From: Blastococcus sp. CT_GayMR19
GTDB taxonomy: Bacteria; Actinomycetota; Actinomycetes; Mycobacteriales; Geodermatophilaceae
Length of the DNA: 64,000 nt
Assembly: GCF_004570385.1 (NCBI RefSeq)
Contig: NZ_SPQL01000010.1
Span: 62,001-126,000, forward strand
Direction: 5' to 3'
Made by a program: the position numbers and the translations under genes. This document shows positions 59,104-64,000 of the stretch, one piece after another. The notes beneath the pieces are model-generated. The model was given only the letters and a program-made list of their open reading frames with translations, did not search any database and was not told the origin of the DNA. The number at the start of each line of letters is the position of its first letter. The stretch's first letter is position 1.

Positions 59104-59919
59104 TCACCGCAGCACGCGCTGCACGAGGCGGCGCGACCACGCCAGGCCGGCGAGCTCGAACGCGGCCCCGGCCACGAGCAGCACCTGGCCGGAGCCGGTG
59201 GTGGTGAGGACCCGCCAGGGGTCGGCGCCTATGCCACTGCCCATCGCCAGCCCGAGAAGCGGCAGGCCGGCCAGCAGCATCGCGCTGGCCCGCGGGGCCG
59301 CCGTGGCCGATCGGAGCTCCTGCCGTTGCCTCCGGCGGGCGCGCAGGTCGTCGTCGACGGCGCCGACGACGTCGGCCAGCGAGCAGCCGGTCCGGGTACT
59401 GAGCAGCACGGCCGCCGACAGCCGGTCGAGGGCGGCACCCACCGCGTCGTCCGCGCCGGAGGTGCTGGAGGGCGACCGGAACGCCGGCGCCGGTACGCGG
59501 ACGGCGCGGGCGAGGGCCCGGCCGCTCTCCGCTGGTGCGCAGGCGGCCACCGCGGCGGTCGTCGCCGCCTCGAGCGACCGACCGCCGCGCAGCTCCGCGG
59601 CCAGTGCGCCGAGCCCTTCCGCCAGACCCGTGAGCCGGCCCTCCTCCGTCCGGTCGCGGCGGGCGGCCATCCATGACCGCGCACCGACCAGGGCGGCGAT
59701 CCCCGCCACCAGGGCGACGAGCGGGGTACTCAGCACCGCCGCCATCCCGACCGTCCCGGCCGCCGCGAGCAGCGGGACCGCAGGTTCGTCCAGCCGCGGC
59801 ACGTGCGCGAGCCTCCCGACCGGTGAGAAGCCGAGCCGAGCCGCCCGCCGCGAACGCTCCGCGCGCCGATCCGGCCAGAGCAGCACGGCCAGGGCGGCCG
59901 ACAGGAGTGCGCCGGTCAC
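59104..59919 (-). CDS. Type II secretion F-domain protein, TadB-like
   Basis: 271 residues with three or four hydrophobic helices and a T2SSF domain (LAEGLGALAAELRGGRSLEAATTAAVAA, AALDRLSAAVLLSTRTGCSLADVVGAVDDDLRARRRQ). The start overlaps the tadA stop by 4 bp. With TadC it forms the membrane platform on which TadA acts. Confidence 0.84.
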   Translation of the reverse strand: MTGALLSAALAVLLWPDRRAERSRRAARLGFSPVGRLAHVPRLDEPAVPLLAAAGTVGMAAVLSTPLVALVAGIAALVGARSWMAARRDRTEEGRLTGLAEGLGALAAELRGGRSLEAATTAAVAACAPAESGRALARAVRVPAPAFRSPSSTSGADDAVGAALDRLSAAVLLSTRTGCSLADVVGAVDDDLRARRRQRQELRSATAAPRASAMLLAGLPLLGLAMGSGIGADPWRVLTTTGSGQVLLVAGAAFELAGLAWSRRLVQRVLR

Positions 59920-61067
59920 GGCGCCTCCCCGCCGGCCGGGGCCAGGAGTTCCTCCAGGCGGCCCCTGGCCGGGACGGGCCGTCCGTCGGCGCTCCAGGCC
60001 GGCTCGACCGTCACCAGGTCCCCGATCCGCTGAACCACGCCGATCTCCGCCACCCGGCGGCCTTCCGGCATCCGCCGCAGGTGGACCACGACGGCGAGGG
60101 CAGCGGCCAGCTGGCTGTGCACCGCCTCGCGGCCCAGCCCGGCGGCGACACCGAGCGCCTCCAGCCGGGCGGGGACCTCGGCCGGCCGGTTGGCGTGCAG
60201 CGTGCCGCAGCCCCCGTCGTGCCCGGTGTTCAGAGCGGCGAGCAGGTCGGTCATCTCCGCCCCGCGGACCTCGCCCACCACCAGGCGGTCCGGCCGCATC
60301 CGCAGCGCCTGGCGCACGAGGTCGCGCAGGGTCACCTCCCCCGCGCCCTCGACATTGGCCGGGCGCGCGAGCAGGCGGACGACATGGGGGTGTGCGGGCG
60401 CCAGCTCCGTCGCGTCCTCGCAGAGCACCATCCGCTCACCGGGATCGACCTCGCCCAGCAGCGCCGACAGCAGCGTGGTCTTCCCGGAGCCGGTGCCACC
60501 GGTGATCAGGAAGGCCAGCCGCCGCCGGACGAGCGCGCGCAGCAGCTCCTCGCTCGCGCCGGGCAGGGTGCCGAGCGAGGCGAGGTCGTCCAGGGTGTGC
60601 ACCGACCGGCGCAGCACCCGCAGCGACAGGCAGGTGCCCGTCGAGGACACCGGCGGCAGCACGGCGTGCAACCGGGTGCCGTCGGGGAGACCGACGTCCA
60701 CCCATGGCGACGCGTCGTCCAGCCGCCGGCCCGCAGCGGCCGCCAGCCGGACCGCCAGCCGGCGGACCGCGTCGTCGTCGGCGAACGAGACGTCCGTGCG
60801 CTCCAGGCCGGCACCCCGGTCCAGCCAGACCTGTCCGGGTCCGTTGACCAGGACGTCCGTGACGCCGGGGGCTCGCAGCAGGGGCTCCAGCGGGCCGGCT
60901 CCGGCGAGCTCGTCGACGGCGTCCCGGACGATCCGGAGCACCTCGTCGTCCCCGAGCAGGCCTCCGGTCTCCGCACGGACGAGCGCGGCCACGCCCGCCC
61001 GGGACGGCGGCCCCTGCTCCAGGGCGAGGCGGGCGCGCACCCGGTCGAGGAGGGCCGGGGCGCTCAC
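59916..61067 (-). CDS. TadA/CpaF-family secretion ATPase
   Basis: 383 residues. Walker A GGTGSGKTTLL, Asp box (MVLCEDATEL), Walker B-like MRPDRLVVGEVRGAEMTDLLAALNTGHDG and His box GCGTLHAN. N-terminal ETGGLLGDDEVLRIVRDAVDELAGAGPLEPLL is typical of CpaF. It powers Tad/Flp pilus assembly. GTG 61067 overlaps the ssd stop by 4 bp. Confidence 0.93.
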   Translation of the reverse strand: MSAPALLDRVRARLALEQGPPSRAGVAALVRAETGGLLGDDEVLRIVRDAVDELAGAGPLEPLLRAPGVTDVLVNGPGQVWLDRGAGLERTDVSFADDDAVRRLAVRLAAAAGRRLDDASPWVDVGLPDGTRLHAVLPPVSSTGTCLSLRVLRRSVHTLDDLASLGTLPGASEELLRALVRRRLAFLITGGTGSGKTTLLSALLGEVDPGERMVLCEDATELAPAHPHVVRLLARPANVEGAGEVTLRDLVRQALRMRPDRLVVGEVRGAEMTDLLAALNTGHDGGCGTLHANRPAEVPARLEALGVAAGLGREAVHSQLAAALAVVVHLRRMPEGRRVAEIGVVQRIGDLVTVEPAWSADGRPVPARGRLEELLAPAGGEAP

Positions 61068-62155
61068 CCCGTCGTCCTCGGCGCGAGGGCATCGAGCGAG
61101 ATGGCATCGAGCGCGAGGCGGGCGAGCGAGCCCAACGGGGACCGCGGCGAGACCGCGGGCGGCTCACCACGCTCCCCTCGCGGCACGACGCTGCGGTCGT
61201 GCGGCAGGCCGCCCAGGACCGGCCGCCCCACGACGTCGGCCACCTCGTCCCGGGAGAGGCCGCCGGCCACCTGCCGGACGACGAGCCGGGCCTCCGCCCA
61301 ACCCGAGCCGGGAGCCTCCACCAGCAGTCGCGCCGCCGTGGCCGCCCGCAGCCGGGCAGGGACCACCAGGACCGCGAGGTCGGCGTCCGCGAGTACGGTC
61401 TCGACGGCCGGTCCCCCGACCGTCCCCTGGCGGGGCAGGTCCACCACGACGGGCCGGCCGCCGGCCCGGGCCGCGTCGATCACGGCCGTCAGCGCCTCGA
61501 CGGGGACCGGCTCGGGAGCCGAACGGGACGCCGCGAGGACGTGGACGCCGCCGACCTCCGGCAGGGCCGCCATCAGTGCGTCCCCGTCGACGCGTCCCCG
61601 CAGGCCCGCCAGCTCCGGCCAGCGCAGCCCCTCGGCCCGCTCGGCACCCAGGAGCAGGTCGAGCCCCGCGCCCCACGGGTCGCCGTCGACGAGCACCACG
61701 CCGGGCGCCGCGGCCAGCGCCACCGCGGCGGCCAGGGTGCTCGCGCCGGCGCCTCCGCAGCTGCCACCCACGGCCACCAGCCACCCGCGCTCCGCAGGCG
61801 CCCGCGCCGCGGCGGCCGAGCGGGACAGCAGCCAGGCCTCGTCCTCCGGCAGCACCGCCACGCGCTCCGCGCCCACCTCGACCGCCGCGGCCCAACCCGC
61901 GGCCGGTAGCGGGCATCCGGAGACGACGACCACCCCGGGCCGGCGCGGCAGCGCCCGCACGGCACCGCCGCTCAGCGCGTCGGCACCGAGGAGGACCAGC
62001 GGCGCCTCCCGGTGCGCCCGGCGCAACGCCGGACCGCCCGTGGCCAGCTCGGGTTCGGTGCCCGCCGCGGCCAGCAGCCGGAAGAGATCGTCGAGCAGTT
62101 CCTCGTCGCTGCTGACGACGAGCGGACGGGCGGGCGGGGTGCGGGCGGTCGACAC
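61064..62155 (-). CDS. CpaE-like / septum site-determining protein Ssd
   Basis: 363 residues. An N-terminal receiver-like domain (PLVVSSDEELLDDLFRLLAAAGTE) is followed by a MinD/ParA-type domain with a degenerate P-loop VGGSCGGAGAST, VLVDGDPWGAGLDLLLGAE and PVVVDLPRQG. In M. tuberculosis the homologue Ssd (Rv3660c) affects septum placement; in Tad loci the protein is called CpaE/TadZ and localises the pilus. First gene of the minus-strand Tad set. Confidence 0.85.
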   Translation of the reverse strand: MSTARTPPARPLVVSSDEELLDDLFRLLAAAGTEPELATGGPALRRAHREAPLVLLGADALSGGAVRALPRRPGVVVVSGCPLPAAGWAAAVEVGAERVAVLPEDEAWLLSRSAAAARAPAERGWLVAVGGSCGGAGASTLAAAVALAAAPGVVLVDGDPWGAGLDLLLGAERAEGLRWPELAGLRGRVDGDALMAALPEVGGVHVLAASRSAPEPVPVEALTAVIDAARAGGRPVVVDLPRQGTVGGPAVETVLADADLAVLVVPARLRAATAARLLVEAPGSGWAEARLVVRQVAGGLSRDEVADVVGRPVLGGLPHDRSVVPRGERGEPPAVSPRSPLGSLARLALDAISLDALAPRTTG

Positions 62156-62282
62156 GGCCCCGAGCCCACCCGACGGTGGGCAGACAGTGCCAGGCCGGCG
62201 CCGAAACTGTGGATGACCCGAACGGGTGTGGACGGCGCGCGGGATCCGCCGCTGTCAGTCGGTCCACTTAGAGTCGTGCCTT

Positions 62283-63134
62283 GTGACCCGCGCAGCGGCG
62301 TTCTTCGACCTGGACAAGACGGTCATCGCCAAGTCCAGCACCCTGGCCTTCGGCCGGCCGTTCTTCAACGGTGGGCTGATCAACCGGCGCGCCGTCCTCA
62401 AGACCGCCTACGCGCAGCTCGTCTTCTCCCTCGCCGGCGCCGACGCGCAGCAGATGGAGCGCCTGCGGGCCCAGCTCACCGCGATGGTCACCGGCTGGGA
62501 CGCCGCCACCGTGCACGACATCGTCCGCGAGACGCTCCACGAGATCGTCGACCCGCTGATCTACGCCGAGGCGGCCGACCTGATCGAGGAGCACCGCGCC
62601 GCCGGTCGGGAGATCGTGATCGTCTCCAGCAGCGGCGAGGAGATGGTCGCCCCGATCGGCGAGATGCTCGGGGTCGACCGCGTCGTGGCCACCCGCATGG
62701 TCACCGTCGACGGCCGCTACACCGGCGAGATCGACTTCTACGCCTACGGGGAGAACAAGGCCGCGGCCATGCGCGGGCTCGCCGACGACGGCGGTTACGA
62801 CCTGGCGGACTGCTACGCCTACAGCGACTCGGTCACCGACCTTCCGATGCTGTCGGCCGTCGGGCACCCCACGGTCGTCAACCCCGACCGCGGCCTGCGC
62901 AAGGCGGCGCTCGAGCACGGCTGGCCGGTGCTCCAGTTCACGCGCCCGGTCAGCATGCGGTCCCGCTTCTCCGTGCCCGCGGCCCCGGTCGTGACCGGCG
63001 CCGCGGTCGGCGTCGGCGCGGCCGTGGTCGGCCTGGCCTGGTACGCCCGCCACCGTGCGCTCCGGGCGGCCCTCGTGGCCGCGGCCGACGCGCCCGGCCC
63101 CCTCAGCGGCCGGTGGCGGCGCCGCGGAGCCTGA
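62283..63134 (+). CDS. HAD-IB family phosphatase (SerB-like)
   Basis: 283 residues. HAD motif I FFDLDKT (Asp9, Asp11), motif II IVSSSGEEM, motif III/IV YSDSVTDLPM. A hydrophobic helix near residues 235-260 (VVTGAAVGVGAAVVGLAWYA) may anchor the C-terminus. The subfamily includes phosphoserine-phosphatase-like and lysophosphatidate-linked enzymes; substrate unknown. GTG 62283 is preceded 8 nt upstream by TAGAGT without a ribosome site. Divergent from ssd, as Rv3661 is from Rv3660c. Confidence 0.88.
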   Translation: MTRAAAFFDLDKTVIAKSSTLAFGRPFFNGGLINRRAVLKTAYAQLVFSLAGADAQQMERLRAQLTAMVTGWDAATVHDIVRETLHEIVDPLIYAEAADLIEEHRAAGREIVIVSSSGEEMVAPIGEMLGVDRVVATRMVTVDGRYTGEIDFYAYGENKAAAMRGLADDGGYDLADCYAYSDSVTDLPMLSAVGHPTVVNPDRGLRKAALEHGWPVLQFTRPVSMRSRFSVPAAPVVTGAAVGVGAAVVGLAWYARHRALRAALVAAADAPGPLSGRWRRRGA

Positions 63135-63186
63135 CGCTCCGGCGGGGCACCCCCGCGCCGGCCGCGCGGTGCTTCATCCTGCCGTC

Positions 63187-63462
63187 GTGCTCACGGTCGT
63201 CCTCGCGTGGCTGGGCCTGCTGGCCGTCCTCGCCGGCGCCGTGCTCTTCGGTCAGACCGCCCGCACCGCACCCCGGCCACGGCGCCCCCGGCCACGGTCC
63301 GCGCGGATCGGACTCGCGATCTCGTTGTCCGGCCCCTGGGTGGTCGCGCTCGTCGCCGCGGGCCTGGCCGCGTTCACCGGTGAATGGCTGACCGCCGCGG
63401 CGATCGGGGCCTGCGGAGTCGCTCTCGTGGCCGTCGTGGGCGTGACGCTGCACCCGCACTGA
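63187..63462 (+). CDS. Small two-helix membrane protein
   Basis: 91 residues with two or three hydrophobic helices (VVLAWLGLLAVLAGAVLFG; GLAISLSGPWVVALVAAGLAAF; AAIGACGVALVAVVGVTL) joined by an Arg/Pro-rich loop. GTG 63187 has no ribosome site; the longer frame to 63055 is not supported. I do not recognise a family. Confidence 0.55.
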   Translation: MLTVVLAWLGLLAVLAGAVLFGQTARTAPRPRRPRPRSARIGLAISLSGPWVVALVAAGLAAFTGEWLTAAAIGACGVALVAVVGVTLHPH

Positions 63463-63498
63463 GCATCCGGCGCCGGCAACCGCCCGGTCGCCAGGGAT

Positions 63499-63522
63499 GC
63501 CGGCGACGGCTCCGTCGCCGGC
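63499..63522 (+). terminator. Terminator-like hairpin
   Basis: GCCGGCGACGG and CCGTCGCCGGC pair perfectly with a CT loop (effectively 4 nt), 37 bp past the stop at 63462. Confidence 0.6.
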
Positions 63523-63640
63523 GACGCGGGCCCTTCCGGATCGTCCACGCGTCGTGTCGGTGACGGACGCGTCGGGGGGGTACCCGAGCCCGCCGCTCGA
63601 CAGTAGGGTCCGGCCCTTACCGGAACTTGGGGGGCCATTC

Positions 63641-64000
63641 GTGCTGGAAACCGCTGCCCGGCTGCCCGGCCACGCGAAGCAGGAGGTGCTGGCCCGGGTG
63701 GCCCCGTTGCGTCTCCTGGCCGACAGCCGCCACCAACGCCGCCTCCGGCAGTTCGAGCCGCGGTTGCCCGTCCTGCCTCCCGAGCACGAGGCGGTCCTGG
63801 CGGGGGTGCGGACCCGCGGAGCGTCGGTGACCTCGCTGGACGCCCTCGATCTCCCTGGCACCGCCGAGCTGAAAGCCGGTGCACGAGCGCTCCAGGACCA
63901 GTTCTCGCACAGTTCCCGGAGCGACGCGTCCACGGTCCGGTTTCCCCGGGACTGGGTCATCGAGAAATCCGCCGTCTGGCAGTGGGGCCTGAACGAGCAG
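63641..64000 (+). CDS. Unidentified protein, 5' part (truncated by window edge)
   Basis: GTG 63641 opens 120 codons to the edge; GGGGGG 6 nt upstream may serve as ribosome site, and TAGGGT (63604-63609) as a -10. The sequence is Leu/Arg/His-rich (ARLPGHAKQEVLARVAPLR), then ARALQDQFSH and a more ordered DWVIEKSAVWQWGLNEQ. The last segment recalls the start of 2OG-Fe(II)/phytanoyl-CoA dioxygenase-like enzymes from polysaccharide loci, but this is weak. The codon style is less GC3-skewed at its end than its neighbours. Confidence 0.5.
   Translation, partial: MLETAARLPGHAKQEVLARVAPLRLLADSRHQRRLRQFEPRLPVLPPEHEAVLAGVRTRGASVTSLDALDLPGTAELKAGARALQDQFSHSSRSDASTVRFPRDWVIEKSAVWQWGLNEQ

Overview
This is a 64-kb chromosomal segment of a very GC-rich, GTG-start-rich actinobacterium. 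CarD, Lsr2, LpqE-like, DisA, an MFS-Tmk fusion and DUF4244/TadE proteins all point to Actinobacteria. The gene order from ispF to the serB2-like HAD gene follows, with insertions, the order I recall for Mycobacterium tuberculosis Rv3581c-Rv3661. Protein style suggests a Geodermatophilaceae-type organism (Blastococcus/Geodermatophilus/Modestobacter); that is inference. No IS element, prophage or CRISPR array is visible.

Layout. 1-602: 3' end of a thioesterase gene running off the left edge. 626-2308: ispF-ispD-carD (isoprenoid precursors, RNA polymerase regulator). 2713-7709: a regulatory insertion with two ECF sigma systems, namely a secreted DUF4394 protein divergent from sigma/RskA-like anti-sigma/UbiA, then a convergent sigma plus membrane-anchored partner. 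7916-12901: lpqE-like lipoprotein, radA, disA, membrane protein, mutY (DNA integrity and c-di-AMP). 13033-21213: clpC, lsr2, and a DUF2520-panC-panD-coaX-lysS operon (pantothenate/CoA). 21512-24580: SDR, DUF6779, DUF1684. 24623-28440: an osmoprotectant (QAT-type) ABC transporter whose binding protein looks circularly permuted. 28603-33444: an overlapping ftsH-folE-folP-folB-folK-DUF3180 operon (folate). 33866-38687: metalloprotease-tilS-hpt, dacB and divergent ppa. 38901-41478: OppA-type lipoprotein, small lipoprotein, tRNA-Thr(CGT). 41560-49741: holB, MFS-tmk fusion, two methyltransferases, topA. 50031-57092: DUF1023 hydrolase with a WXG100-like partner, H+-pyrophosphatase, MrfA-type helicase. 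57093-62155: a compact Tad/Flp-like locus (ssd-tadA-tadB-tadC-DUF4244-tadE-tadG-like). 62283-64000: HAD-IB phosphatase, a small membrane protein, and the start of an unidentified gene cut by the right edge.

Most genes are packed into operons with 4-8 bp ATGA/GTGA overlaps; strong GC hairpins mark most convergent junctions. The least ordinary signals are: matched divergent ECF promoters at 3.7 kb (GAAC-N17-CGTA on both strands); the permuted binding protein; two related intergenic elements made of GGA-triloop hairpins (28.5 and 33.7 kb); a 55-bp tandem repeat that supplies a Shine-Dalgarno sequence; a terminator-like hairpin inside the ppa/dacB divergent spacer; and a TadG-like gene with no stop codon that stays open antisense through the helicase gene.
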